DNA of 64,000 nucleotides from Alteromonas_E sp965248545 (GCA_965248545.1 OZ252110.1:682001-746000); one strand, 5' to 3'. Counted from the stretch's first letter, positions 8,869 to 17,495 are shown. Translations and numbers: made by a program. Notes: generated from the letters alone by a model not told the origin.

Positions 8869-9507
8869 GTGAGAAAATGGTTATTGAGCATTGGAGTTGT
8901 GTTGTCGTTGGTTGCAGGAGTTGCTAACGCACAAGTGGAAACCAATGATCCGTTTACGATGGTACAGTCAGTCGCATCTAAGACGTTTGATCGAATTAAG
9001 ACGGAGCAAGCGTCAATCCAACAAAACCCTGAGGCGTTGCGAGCGGTGATGGAAGAAGAGCTATTGCCTTATATCGATTATCGTTTTGCTGCTTATATGG
9101 TGCTAGGTAAACACGCGCGTTCAGTCCCCAAAGAAAAGCTGGGCGAATACGTTCAAGTATTTCGTGAATATCTGATCACCAGCTACGCTATCGCAATGGG
9201 CTACTATGATGACCAAACGGTCGAGTTTGAGCCATCAGGTGAATGGCAAGGCAAGAAAACAGTAACGGTTCGCGCAATCGTAAAAGACACCGGTCGTCCT
9301 GATATAAAAATTGCGTTCAAAGTTAGGAAAAACAAGAAAACCAATGAATGGCGTGCCTATGACATGGTGGCAGAGGGCATCAGTCTGATTTCGAGCAAGC
9401 GCAGTGAGTTCGAAGGTATTCTCCGTCAGGAAGGTATCGATAAGGTCATTTCAATCATGCGTGACACGATTGAAAAGCCAATTTCGATCGAAACGCAAGA
9501 CGCGTAA
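8869..9507 (+). CDS. mlaC: Periplasmic phospholipid carrier MlaC
   Basis: MlaC shuttles phospholipids across the periplasm between the outer-membrane MlaA complex (not in this window) and MlaD. The 212-residue product has a clear Sec signal peptide (MRKWLLSIGVVLSLVAGVANA, cleavage after ANA) and the Tol_Tol_Ttg2 domain, with YIDYRFAAYMVLGKHAR and GEYVQVFREYLITSYA. It lies between mlaD and mlaB as expected. Confidence 0.97.
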   Translation: MRKWLLSIGVVLSLVAGVANAQVETNDPFTMVQSVASKTFDRIKTEQASIQQNPEALRAVMEEELLPYIDYRFAAYMVLGKHARSVPKEKLGEYVQVFREYLITSYAIAMGYYDDQTVEFEPSGEWQGKKTVTVRAIVKDTGRPDIKIAFKVRKNKKTNEWRAYDMVAEGISLISSKRSEFEGILRQEGIDKVISIMRDTIEKPISIETQDA

Positions 9508-9512
9508 TCCAG

Positions 9513-9827
9513 ATGACGAATCGTTTTACAGTTGCGATAGATAAAGACAATCAGGTCGCCATTAGCGGTGACCTGACGATGTATTCTATCGAAAAAGATT
9601 GGTTGGTAAGTAATAAACAAGTACTCCACTCGTTCGATAAATCACGATCCGTAGGGGTAGACTTATCAGCAGTCAACCGGATCGACAGTGCGGGCCTCGC
9701 ATGGCTAGTCAATATTGTCCGCGACGTCAAAGGCGCGGGTTTTTCCCTCATTTTCAAGAACACACCATCTGAATTGCTAAATCTTGCGAAAATTAGCGAC
9801 GCTGCCCCACTTTTACCGTTAGAATAA
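9513..9827 (+). CDS. mlaB: STAS-domain subunit MlaB
   Basis: MlaB is the small cytoplasmic STAS protein that binds and stabilises MlaF. The 104-residue product has the STAS fold, with the conserved loop VNRIDSAGLAWL at about residues 53-64. It follows mlaC by five bases. STAS proteins are weakly conserved, but the position in a complete mla operon makes this secure. Confidence 0.93.
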   Translation: MTNRFTVAIDKDNQVAISGDLTMYSIEKDWLVSNKQVLHSFDKSRSVGVDLSAVNRIDSAGLAWLVNIVRDVKGAGFSLIFKNTPSELLNLAKISDAAPLLPLE

Positions 9828-9857
9828 CGCCCTTTCGCACATAGTATTAATGCCCTT

Positions 9858-9883
9858 CACCTCGCGCTTTTTTCTTAGCGCAG
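9858..9883 (+). repeat. Imperfect hairpin between mlaB and ibaG
   Basis: CACCTCGCGC can pair with GCGCAGGTG, leaving one bulged base, around a T-rich loop. No T-run follows the stem, so I do not read it as a terminator. It could modestly uncouple ibaG-murA from the mla genes; that is speculation. Confidence 0.3.
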
Positions 9884-9909
9884 GTGATGGTGCTGTTTCG
9901 AGAGTTATC

Positions 9910-10167
9910 ATGAACAACGAAGAAATCGAACTTTTGTTAAAAGATGCACTCAATTTATCTGAGGTGTATGTCAAAAGTGAAGGTACACACTTTACCATCA
10001 TTGCCGTCAGTGAAGAATTTGATAGCATGAGTAGAGTAAAGCGCCAACAAACCGTGTATGCACCGTTAAAAGAACGCATTGCCGATGGCAGTATGCATGC
10101 GGTCACAATCAAAACCTTTACTCCGGCGCAGTGGCAACGCGAGCGCATGTTTAATATGCCAGGTTGA
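9910..10167 (+). CDS. ibaG: BolA-family protein IbaG
   Basis: An 85-residue BolA-like protein beginning MNNEEIELLLKDALNLSEVY. The frame extends upstream to 9850, but family length and the usual start motif point to this internal ATG. The BolA core is seen in VKSEGTHFTIIAVSEEFDSMSRVKRQQ, with the HFxxxxVSxxF pattern, followed by the conserved IHAVTIKTFTPxxW-like segment (MHAVTIKTFTPAQW). IbaG pairs with monothiol glutaredoxins on iron-sulfur clusters and is linked to acid response. Its location directly before murA is conserved. Confidence 0.95.
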   Translation: MNNEEIELLLKDALNLSEVYVKSEGTHFTIIAVSEEFDSMSRVKRQQTVYAPLKERIADGSMHAVTIKTFTPAQWQRERMFNMPG

Positions 10168-10180
10168 AAAAAGAATATAG

Positions 10181-11443
10181 ATGGATAAATTGGTCATTAA
10201 AAAGAGCCCACCACTAAACGGCTCTGTGGTTATTTCTGGTGCCAAAAATGCGGCGCTACCTCTCCTCATCACATGCTTGCTGTCTGATCAAAAATGTACG
10301 TTCAGTAACGTCCCTAACTTACGCGACATCAATACGAGCCTAGCGTTGCTGGCTGAACTCGGCGTCACTGTCGATCGTATTGACAACAACACGGTTGCGT
10401 TAAATGCGAGCACACTCAACAGTATCACGGCATCGTACGAGTTAGTGCGCACCATGCGCGCGTCAATCCTTGTGCTAGGACCGCTGTTGGCTAAGCACGG
10501 AAAGGCAAATGTATCGCTTCCAGGAGGCTGCGCCATTGGCGCACGTCCAGTTAATTTGCATTTAGCCGGGCTAGAAAAAATGGGGGCCAACATTGTAGTG
10601 GAAGAAGGCTACATTCGGGCAACGGTTGATGGTCGATTGAAAGGGGCTCGTATCTTCATGGATGTCGTCAGCGTAGGCGCTACAGAGAATTTGATGATGG
10701 CTGCGGCGTTGGCCGAGGGAGAAACGATTCTTGAGAATGCCGCACGCGAGCCAGAAATTGTAGATCTTGCGTTATGCCTCAACCGTATGGGGGCGGATAT
10801 ACACGGCGCTGGAACTGACAATATTCGGATTAAGGGCGTACCGAGTTTGAATGGATGCCAACACGATGTCCTGCCAGATCGGATTGAAACCGGTACTTTC
10901 CTTGTTGCTGCTGCAGCAACGGGTGGTAAAATCCGCTGCGAACATGCGGCGCCAGACACACTAGATGCGGTCATTGACAAACTTGAGCAAGTCGGGGCCA
11001 CGATTACTAAAGGTGACGACTGGATCGAGCTCGACATGCATGGGAAACACCCCAAAGCGGTTGACCTTAAAACCGCTCCACACCCTGGTTTTCCGACCGA
11101 TATGCAAGCCCAATTTGTCACTTTGAACTGCATAGCTGAGGGCACCGGCGTCATCACAGAGACCATCTTTGAAAACCGCTTTATGCATGTGCCTGAATTG
11201 CATCGCATGGGTGCCGATATAGCGCTAGAAGGAAATAGTGCGATGTCGAAAGGGGGTTCCCAGCTTCGCGGAGCGCCCGTGATGGCGACCGATTTACGCG
11301 CTTCTGCTAGCTTAGTGATTGCAGGCCTCCTGGCGGAAGGAGAAACTACCGTTAATCGAATTTACCATCTGGACCGGGGGTATGAGTCTATCGAGACTAA
11401 ACTAGGTGGTTTAGGTGCAAACATTGCGCGAGTCAGTGAATAA
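10181..11443 (+). CDS. murA: UDP-N-acetylglucosamine enolpyruvyl transferase MurA
   Basis: MurA makes the first committed peptidoglycan precursor by transferring enolpyruvate from PEP to UDP-GlcNAc. The 420 residues match the family length. The catalytic cysteine, target of fosfomycin, is in LPGGCAIGARP at about residue 117. The N-terminal GAKNAALPLL and the FPTDMQAQF segment are also present. It ends the mla-ibaG-murA run and is followed by a terminator hairpin. Confidence 0.98.
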   Translation: MDKLVIKKSPPLNGSVVISGAKNAALPLLITCLLSDQKCTFSNVPNLRDINTSLALLAELGVTVDRIDNNTVALNASTLNSITASYELVRTMRASILVLGPLLAKHGKANVSLPGGCAIGARPVNLHLAGLEKMGANIVVEEGYIRATVDGRLKGARIFMDVVSVGATENLMMAAALAEGETILENAAREPEIVDLALCLNRMGADIHGAGTDNIRIKGVPSLNGCQHDVLPDRIETGTFLVAAAATGGKIRCEHAAPDTLDAVIDKLEQVGATITKGDDWIELDMHGKHPKAVDLKTAPHPGFPTDMQAQFVTLNCIAEGTGVITETIFENRFMHVPELHRMGADIALEGNSAMSKGGSQLRGAPVMATDLRASASLVIAGLLAEGETTVNRIYHLDRGYESIETKLGGLGANIARVSE

Positions 11444-11449
11444 CATGTG

Positions 11450-11488
11450 AATGGCGTGCACTGGCGCGCCATTTAGCACTGCTTTTTT
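11450..11488 (+). terminator. Intrinsic terminator after murA
   Basis: A 10-bp stem (11450-11459 with 11464-11473, one G-U wobble, four-base loop) follows the murA stop by six bases. A run of six T begins at 11483, nine bases after the stem. It separates murA from the convergent HD-GYP gene whose stop is at 11487. Confidence 0.65.
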
Positions 11489-12632
11489 AACTCTGTTTGG
11501 TCAGCAGCGCTGTCATTGCTTGATTGAATATCCGCAACCACTTCACGCTAAACTGTCCCTTCGCTTGTCGATTGATAGCAATAACCGCATCTTTCTTAGA
11601 AAGCAAATGATCGCCATTGTGTGCCCTCGAGTGCGTCATCGCATCGTATGTGTCCAGGATAGCTAATAACTTTGCACCATCGCATATATCAGCTTCTTTG
11701 ATCCCGAGAGGATACCCTGTACCATCGACGCGCTCATGGTGCTGCATAACGATTTTGCGGGCACCGTCCCATTGGTCCAAGTGCTCGAGCAAGCGAGAAC
11801 TTTTGTAAACATGAGAGCGCATTAGATTAAACTCGATTTCAGAATATTGTTCCGTTTTGTGCAACAGTTTGAGCGGCATAAATGCCATACCGAAATCGTG
11901 CACATAACAGGCCACCGCTAATTGCTCGGGGTCGATTTGGTTATCGGCACTTGAGTTAACATAGCTGGCGAGTTTGGCAATTCTGTCGCCTCTCCCCTCC
12001 CAGTACTGTGAACGTCGTTCAATGGCTTTCATCAAATCACGGAAGAACAAGATATCTTGTTGTTTTTCAGCACTGAGATCCTTTGGGATACCCGTGTTGC
12101 CCAGCGTCCCAGAACTGGCAGTCGCGCCTTTTTCATCACCGCTGTGCTGTTGAATACCTAAATCCAGATTGGGATTCAACAACAGCACAGCTTCAGCTAA
12201 AAATTGCTCATGGTTTTCGGTGTTATCAGGTTTTATACGCTCAATCGCCAAGACAAGCTTGTCATGTAACTCGCCGTCGTACGTCGCTTTACCTTGCTCC
12301 ATACAGCCTTCGACAAACGTTTTAACGCGGTCCATGGTTAACAACACCAAATCGCTCATCGTACTGGTATACGAGATTTGCCCTTTCCGCAGGAAATCGA
12401 GTAAGTCTTCAACCCGCTGCAGCAAGGGTATCATCGGCGAGAAGCTAACCAGTCCCAAATCGCCCTTGATGGTATGAACTGACCTAAAAAGCGAACGCTG
12501 TAACTCATTGTCTGTAGGGCGTAACTCTAATTCGATTAGCGTCTGTTCACTGGCTTCGTAAAGCTCATGAATTTCTTCCATGAGATCGCCAAGGATGTCG
12601 TCATCTAATTCTTCGGGAGTAAAGGTTTGCAT
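11487..12632 (-). CDS. Hpt and HD-GYP domain signalling protein
   Basis: A 381-residue protein joining a histidine-phosphotransfer domain to an HD-GYP domain. The Hpt motif HTIKGD has its likely phospho-acceptor at His53. A linker of about 100 residues leads to HD at 245-246 (CYVHDFGMAF) and the diagnostic HHERVDGTGYP at 298-308. HD-GYP proteins hydrolyse cyclic di-GMP. I start at the ATG at 12630-12632, preceded by AAGGAT, because the Hpt domain begins there; the frame extends 50 residues further without recognisable sequence. The segment after the GYP motif is short, so activity is likely but not certain. The cognate histidine kinase is not in the window. Confidence 0.88.
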   Translation of the reverse strand: MQTFTPEELDDDILGDLMEEIHELYEASEQTLIELELRPTDNELQRSLFRSVHTIKGDLGLVSFSPMIPLLQRVEDLLDFLRKGQISYTSTMSDLVLLTMDRVKTFVEGCMEQGKATYDGELHDKLVLAIERIKPDNTENHEQFLAEAVLLLNPNLDLGIQQHSGDEKGATASSGTLGNTGIPKDLSAEKQQDILFFRDLMKAIERRSQYWEGRGDRIAKLASYVNSSADNQIDPEQLAVACYVHDFGMAFMPLKLLHKTEQYSEIEFNLMRSHVYKSSRLLEHLDQWDGARKIVMQHHERVDGTGYPLGIKEADICDGAKLLAILDTYDAMTHSRAHNGDHLLSKKDAVIAINRQAKGQFSVKWLRIFNQAMTALLTKQS

Positions 12633-12797
12633 TACTGCAGCTATCCTTATTTTTTTATTCTCAATTGGTATCGACCAGTCTCTGATAACTGTTAGGTCAA
12701 GTTTCAGATTCAAGCGCCCATTTGTATAGAGTGTAGCAGTACAGACATCAGTATGCCGTGAGTTGGAGGTAAGACAAGTCAAACTTCACTACCGTTT

Positions 12798-13571
12798 TTG
12801 TCTCAAATCCGTATACTGCGTCGCAAAATTCATTTGAGCGTACACGTGTTAGCTGTAATTAGGTGCATTACCTTACTTTTCTATTTTTTGTTGATTAATT
12901 TTCTACTGCTCTTGGTTTGCGTAGTTCGTCCATTTCACCGCAATAACGTTCATATTGCCGGGATATTGTATTCATCTATGTCGAGTATCGTAGGCCTTAA
13001 AGTTGTGGTGAGGCGCGCAAACGAAGTAAAAGATGACGTACCCTATGTATTTATTGCCAACCATCAGAACAGCTATGACTTGCTCACCATATGCAAAGCG
13101 GCACTTCCGGGGGTTGTCACCGTAGGCAAAAAAAGTCTCAAATGGATCCCAGTTTTCGGTCAAATATACTGGCTGACGGGCAACATCATGATTGATCGCA
13201 AGAATTCAGGGAAAGCGCGAGACACATTAAGCATCACAGCTGACAAAATAAAACAACGCAAACTGTCAGTATGGTTCTTTCCCGAGGGAACGCGTAGTTA
13301 CGGTCGTGGGTTATTGCCTTTCAAAACCGGTGCATTTCGCATCGCAATGGATACCAAAGAACAAATTGTCATGGTGTGTGCCAGTGATACCCATAAAAAA
13401 GTTAACCTCAATCGTTGGAATAACGGTACCGTCGTTATTGATATTCTTCCTCCGATTAGCATAGACCCAGCCAAAGGTGCCAAGGTGTTAGCGCAAGAGT
13501 GTCACGATAGAATGGAATCGCATCTCACAGAGTTGAACAATGAGGTCGCGCTGCTCGACCGAAAAGGCTAA
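12798..13571 (+). CDS. plsC: 1-acyl-sn-glycerol-3-phosphate acyltransferase PlsC
   Basis: PlsC acylates lysophosphatidic acid to phosphatidic acid at the inner membrane. The acyltransferase block I NHQNSYD (about 88-94) holds the catalytic His-Asp pair; block III is FPEGTRSYGRG (161-171). A hydrophobic N-terminal segment (about 15-45) fits membrane association. The 257-residue length is normal. The start is uncertain: the open frame begins at a TTG lacking a near ribosome binding site, while a GTG at 12846 is another option; a GGAGG lies 25 bases before the TTG, too far to serve it. Confidence 0.9.
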   Translation: MSQIRILRRKIHLSVHVLAVIRCITLLFYFLLINFLLLLVCVVRPFHRNNVHIAGILYSSMSSIVGLKVVVRRANEVKDDVPYVFIANHQNSYDLLTICKAALPGVVTVGKKSLKWIPVFGQIYWLTGNIMIDRKNSGKARDTLSITADKIKQRKLSVWFFPEGTRSYGRGLLPFKTGAFRIAMDTKEQIVMVCASDTHKKVNLNRWNNGTVVIDILPPISIDPAKGAKVLAQECHDRMESHLTELNNEVALLDRKG

Positions 13572-13604
13572 ACTAATGGTGTGTAAATACCGCAATAGAA
13601 AACA

Positions 13605-13994
13605 ATGAATATCGAACAAGAAAAAACCGAATGGCACGCCTTTAATCAAGAAACCATTGATGCACTCGCAGCCGACGGTAGCCAAATGGATGCGACGTAT
13701 ACTGTCGAGCACCACTTTGCATGCGCTAATTTCGACGATCTCGAAAAAGCCGCCGTAGACGTATTTAAAGCTGGGTTTGAAGTGAGTGATGCTGAGGAAC
13801 TCGTGCTCGATGACGGCCAGACCGTATTTTGTTTTGATGCGGTCATTGAGCGCCCAATGGAGCGCTCGAGTCTTGATAAAGACACGGACACCCTAGTTCA
13901 GCTCGCAGCCAAGCACAAGGTCCACTACGATGGTTGGGGTACATATTACATTGGTGATGATGCGATTGTAGATGAAGATGACTTTGACGCTTGA
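13605..13994 (+). CDS. rraB: Regulator of ribonuclease E activity RraB
   Basis: RraB binds RNase E and changes its cleavage of selected mRNAs. The 129-residue protein has the family's YTVEHHFACANFDDLEKAAV segment, the acidic EELVLDDGQTVFCFD stretch and the hallmark HYDGWGTYYIG near the C-terminus, ending in an acidic tail (DEDDFDA). There is no strong Shine-Dalgarno sequence before the ATG. It follows plsC by 33 bases and may share its transcript. Confidence 0.94.
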   Translation: MNIEQEKTEWHAFNQETIDALAADGSQMDATYTVEHHFACANFDDLEKAAVDVFKAGFEVSDAEELVLDDGQTVFCFDAVIERPMERSSLDKDTDTLVQLAAKHKVHYDGWGTYYIGDDAIVDEDDFDA

Positions 13995-14014
13995 GTCGGC
14001 TTAATGCCGGTGAC

Positions 14015-14395
14015 TCACGCCACCGGCTCGAATATCAGTAAATAACAGCCGTCAACGATAACATCTGACTGCTCAGAATAGACGCGAAAGCGTTTTTCCC
14101 CTGTATACTTGGTGGTGATATTCACTTCCATCACGACAAAATGATCACCTGATTCTTCCGCCATTTCACAGGCAAGTTCCCACTGCCTTGATACCACAGC
14201 CTGATAATCCGGATCTGGATACGCCTTTTTCCACCACGTTTCTTTGTCAGGTATTTCCTTAATATCCCAGCCCAACTGTTCGGAAAACGCCGCATTCAAA
14301 AAAACGACTGGATGGTTGAGTGTATCAGGCAAATCCCTGACTACCGCAAGGGGGACGGGCAGTACAGCAAGCACCGAATGTGAAAAGTCGATCAT
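14015..14395 (-). CDS. Stand-alone PAS-domain protein
   Basis: A 126-residue protein made of little more than one PAS-like domain. The sequence VVFLNAAFSEQLGWDIKEIPD resembles the central PAS alpha helices, and the remainder (VMEVNITTKYTGEKRFRVYS) the PAS beta sheet. I use the ATG at 14393-14395; a TTG three codons earlier is possible. No output domain is attached, so it would have to work through a partner, or bind a ligand on its own. The gene is convergent with rraB. Function unknown. Confidence 0.72.
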   Translation of the reverse strand: MIDFSHSVLAVLPVPLAVVRDLPDTLNHPVVFLNAAFSEQLGWDIKEIPDKETWWKKAYPDPDYQAVVSRQWELACEMAEESGDHFVVMEVNITTKYTGEKRFRVYSEQSDVIVDGCYLLIFEPVA

Positions 14396-14527
14396 CCAAT
14401 ACAACTACCGTATAAGGAGAACCTACCTAAAGTGTAATGTGTTTTAGCTATATCGCAATTCCGTAGCGGATTTCGTTAGTCTACACTTATTAAACAGCAA
14501 CGCACTTTTCGGTGGCTCAGAGCTCCA

Positions 14528-14974
14528 ATGTTTGCACAACACGGTTTGTACGAATTAAAGCAAAGCGGCGACATTATTGTGTTTAAATCCTATGGCGCAT
14601 GGAACCTTGAGGCGTCGCAAGACTGTATTGCCAAAATAAAAGTCATGATCAGCCGTCGACCACAGCATAAGTTCGCACTGCTCGTCGATTCCAGGGAGTT
14701 TGAAGGCTCTACACCTGATGCGTTCGACGCCTGGCTAGAAGCGATAGAGTTTTGGTTTGAGAACGGCTTGGCATGCATGTGTCGAGTGGTTGATATCAAC
14801 TCTGCCCAGCACAAGCTGTTTCTCAATTCCGCTGATGATATTTTTCGCAGCCGTATTGTATTTGATTATGCCGCCGATCAGGCATCTGCGTTAGCGTGGT
14901 TGCACCAAAATGGATGGAAGGGCTTTGAAGACGGCGTTGCCAACCATCGGCTTACGTCGAATTTTTATTCTTAA
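14528..14974 (+). CDS. SpoIIAA/STAS-like protein of unknown function
   Basis: A 148-residue soluble protein with no signal peptide. The pattern GLYELKQSGDIIVFKSYGAWN followed by HKFALLVDSREFEG resembles small SpoIIAA-like (STAS-fold) proteins that are common and uncharacterised in marine gammaproteobacteria. That assignment is by pattern only. It stands alone between a divergent PAS gene and the DUF1800 operon, with its own upstream region of about 130 bases. Confidence 0.65.
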   Translation: MFAQHGLYELKQSGDIIVFKSYGAWNLEASQDCIAKIKVMISRRPQHKFALLVDSREFEGSTPDAFDAWLEAIEFWFENGLACMCRVVDINSAQHKLFLNSADDIFRSRIVFDYAADQASALAWLHQNGWKGFEDGVANHRLTSNFYS

Positions 14975-15033
14975 TAATATTTGCCGTTTCTTGAGGCCGG
15001 CGTACTCAACCTGGCCAATATCCGCCGAAAGCC

Positions 15034-15088
15034 TTTACACAACCTTTACACGGCGCTGACAGTGAGTTGACATTCATTGTGCTTAAAT
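15034..15088 (+). promoter_or_regulatory. Pho-box-like promoter: four direct repeats at 11-bp period
   Basis: Four seven-base units start exactly 11 bases apart: TTTACAC (15034), TTTACAC (15045), CTGACAG (15056) and TTGACAT (15067). Nine bases after the last unit is a candidate -10, TTAAAT (15083-15088). Tandem 11-bp units with the last one standing in for a -35 is the architecture of promoters bound by PhoB and other OmpR-family response regulators; the third and fourth units match the PhoB unit CTGTCAT at five of seven positions each. It lies about 30 bases before the DUF1800 start codon. Confidence 0.5.
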
Positions 15089-15119
15089 TGCAGTTATCGG
15101 GATTGCAAAGGAGCATCGA

Positions 15120-16352
15120 ATGTCGTCACTATCACATACTCAAGCCTCACACTTGGCAAGGCGAGCAGGATTCTCTGCTCAAGACAGCATCGTGCAAACC
15201 TTGTTATCCACCAGCTCGCTAGACAGTGCAGTAGATGCTTTAATTTCAATGCCAACGACGCTGTCTCCCTTACCTGATTGGCACGACAGCGCACCGCTTG
15301 GTCGGAGCGATGACGAGTCGCAACGTCAAGAAAACAAACAAATGCGCAACCAATGGTCAAGAGAACTCAAGTATTGGTGGTTTGGGCAAATGATCGCTAA
15401 CACTTCACCGTTACAAGAAAAAATGACCTTGTTCTGGGCGAATCATTTCACGTCTTCGCTTAAAAAGGTCAAATGGCCCCCCGCCTTGCTCAATCAGAAC
15501 AAGTTACTGCGAACATTCGCCTTGGGGAGTTTCAGAGACATGTTAAAAGGAATACTCAGAGATCCCGCGATGCTAGTGTACCTTGATAACGCCAACAGCA
15601 ATAAAGGCTCGCCAAACGAGAACCTAGCGCGTGAGTTACTTGAGTTATTCACCATGGGTGAGGGTCAGTACTCTGAACAAGACATCAAGGAATTGGCCAG
15701 AGCACTCACTGGCGCTAGCGTCAATAAGAAAACCGGCAGCTATCGGTTTAATCGCAGAGCCCACGATAGTGGTACAAAGACGATCTTTGGTCAGACACGC
15801 GCATATACACCAGATGATATTGCCGATCTTATCCTTGCCCAGCCACAGGTGGCGCCATTCATTACCGAAAAACTATGGCGCTTTTTTGTCGACGACACGC
15901 CAGACATGACAGTAATCGATTCGATAGCCCTGCAGTTTATCCAGCAAGATTATGATATCGCGACAGTCCTAAAAGCACTGTTCACCAATGAAGCCTTTTG
16001 GGTAAGCCAAGGTGTGATGCTGAAGTCGCCAATGGAACTTATCGTCGGCAGTGTGCAGCTGTTTGACGTACCGGTGATTTCGCAACGACGTTTTCTCAGC
16101 GTCAGTCGTGCCCTAGGACAGGATTTGTTTGACCCACCCCATGTCAAAGGATGGGCGGAAGGACGGGCGTGGTATACCACTGGAACCTTAGCAACACGAG
16201 AAAAAGTTAGTCAGTTTGTAGCTACACGTCATCGAATTGTTCCAGCCGAGCAACAGTTACTTGCTGTTCCGACAATTGTTCCCTTGCCGCAGTCAACCCA
16301 TCGCAATTATCTCAATTTGCTGGTGAACGATCCGGCTTACCAAGTGACCTAG
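15120..16352 (+). CDS. DUF1800 family protein
   Basis: A 410-residue member of the DUF1800 family. The conserved signatures are visible: an N-terminal ASHLARRAGFSA, the NHFTSSLKK region, and NENLARELLELFTMGEGQYS followed by DIKELARALTG. No signal peptide is present, although its partner appears to be exported. The ATG has a strong ribosome binding site (AAAGGAG). The next gene, DUF1501, begins nine bases after the stop, and the two families usually occur as such a pair. The biochemical function is unknown to me. Confidence 0.9.
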   Translation: MSSLSHTQASHLARRAGFSAQDSIVQTLLSTSSLDSAVDALISMPTTLSPLPDWHDSAPLGRSDDESQRQENKQMRNQWSRELKYWWFGQMIANTSPLQEKMTLFWANHFTSSLKKVKWPPALLNQNKLLRTFALGSFRDMLKGILRDPAMLVYLDNANSNKGSPNENLARELLELFTMGEGQYSEQDIKELARALTGASVNKKTGSYRFNRRAHDSGTKTIFGQTRAYTPDDIADLILAQPQVAPFITEKLWRFFVDDTPDMTVIDSIALQFIQQDYDIATVLKALFTNEAFWVSQGVMLKSPMELIVGSVQLFDVPVISQRRFLSVSRALGQDLFDPPHVKGWAEGRAWYTTGTLATREKVSQFVATRHRIVPAEQQLLAVPTIVPLPQSTHRNYLNLLVNDPAYQVT

Positions 16353-16361
16353 GAGAAAAAA

Positions 16362-17486
16362 ATGAAGAGACGTACATTTTTAAAATCCGCGGCCCTGCTC
16401 CCTATGGTCGCCTATTTCCCTCACTTCGCGATGGCGAAAAGTGATGAACAGCGTGTGTTAGTGTTGGTTCAATTTGGCGGCGGTAACGATAGTTTAAACA
16501 CCTTTGTGCCTTTCACTGATGAGGCATACTACAGCGCACGAGGCAGCCTCGCAGTTGCGAGTAGTGACGTGCTGCCGTTAAGCAGCGAGCTCGGTCTTAA
16601 TCCTGTTATGTCAGCGTTAATTGATGCTTGGCAAAACGCGGATATGGCAGTAGTACAAGGACTTGGGTATCCAAATCCGAATCGCTCACACTTCAGGGGC
16701 ATCGATATTTGGCACACTGCGTCGGACGCAGACACAGTCCTTACCAACGGTTGGTTAACATCGGTGATGCCCGACAGTGACAGTCCTTTGCAAGGTGTCA
16801 TCATCGATGGTAGCCCTGGCGCACTGCGTGGCGAACCTAATCAGTTTGGTTTGGGTGGTCCGATAGATGGTATGTCTGAAGTGTACGCGCCCGACGGGCA
16901 CGCACCAAACAGCACGGTCGAGTACGTTATGAACCAACGCTCAGCCTACAACGCCGCGGTCAAAGAACTTACCGTTGCGTTTGAACAGCCCATTGAAACG
17001 ACGGTAGAGTTTGCCAATGATGCGTTCTCTGTTCAGTGCGAGACATTAGCAAAGATGCTGACCGCTGGCGTTAGACCGCACGTTGTGCATTTGAGTTTGG
17101 GCAGTTTCGATACCCATAGCAATCAACGCAATGCTCACGATACCTTGTTAAATCAACTTGCCAATGGACTTGCGGCTCTTCGACAAGAGCTGCTCAATCA
17201 AGGCTTGTGGCAGCAGGTAACGGTTGCCACTTATTCGGAGTTTGGGCGACGTGTAGAGGTTAATGGCAGTAACGGGACCGATCATGGCACTGCCGCCAGT
17301 CACCTCGTTTTAGGTGGTAGTGTTAATGGCGGCCTGTATAGCCAAATGCCCTCGTTAACGGATTTGCAGGACGGCGACCTCAAGCACACTGAAGACTTTA
17401 GAGCCTATTACAAAACCCTAAGCGACTGGATGTCTTGGCCAGCATCTGATGAACTGAACAACTTCGACAACCTAGGTTTTGTTTAG
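16362..17486 (+). CDS. DUF1501 family protein with Tat-like signal
   Basis: A 374-residue DUF1501 protein, a family with a sulfatase/alkaline-phosphatase-like fold. The N-terminus MKRRTFLKSAALLPMVAYF has twin arginines and a hydrophobic stretch, consistent with Tat export. Family motifs are FGGGNDSLNTFVP, SLGSFDTHSNQ and TYSEFGRRVEVNGSNGTDHG. Its ribosome binding site is GGAG before the ATG. Pairing with DUF1800 is conserved, but no activity is established that I know of. The upstream Pho-box-like repeats hint at phosphate control, which would fit an exported phosphoesterase-fold protein; this is an inference. Confidence 0.9.
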   Translation: MKRRTFLKSAALLPMVAYFPHFAMAKSDEQRVLVLVQFGGGNDSLNTFVPFTDEAYYSARGSLAVASSDVLPLSSELGLNPVMSALIDAWQNADMAVVQGLGYPNPNRSHFRGIDIWHTASDADTVLTNGWLTSVMPDSDSPLQGVIIDGSPGALRGEPNQFGLGGPIDGMSEVYAPDGHAPNSTVEYVMNQRSAYNAAVKELTVAFEQPIETTVEFANDAFSVQCETLAKMLTAGVRPHVVHLSLGSFDTHSNQRNAHDTLLNQLANGLAALRQELLNQGLWQQVTVATYSEFGRRVEVNGSNGTDHGTAASHLVLGGSVNGGLYSQMPSLTDLQDGDLKHTEDFRAYYKTLSDWMSWPASDELNNFDNLGFV

Positions 17487-17495
17487 TTTTACAAT

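Noticed and set aside
10609..11208. Open frame of 199 codons on the minus strand inside murA
   Set aside because: It lies wholly antisense to a highly conserved murA gene, has no ribosome binding site or recognisable motif, and is a shadow of the coding strand's base composition.
14006..14027. A 7-bp GCCGGTG/CACCGGC hairpin between rraB and the PAS gene
   Set aside because: It has no T-run on either strand and overlaps the PAS coding end, so I do not call it a terminator.
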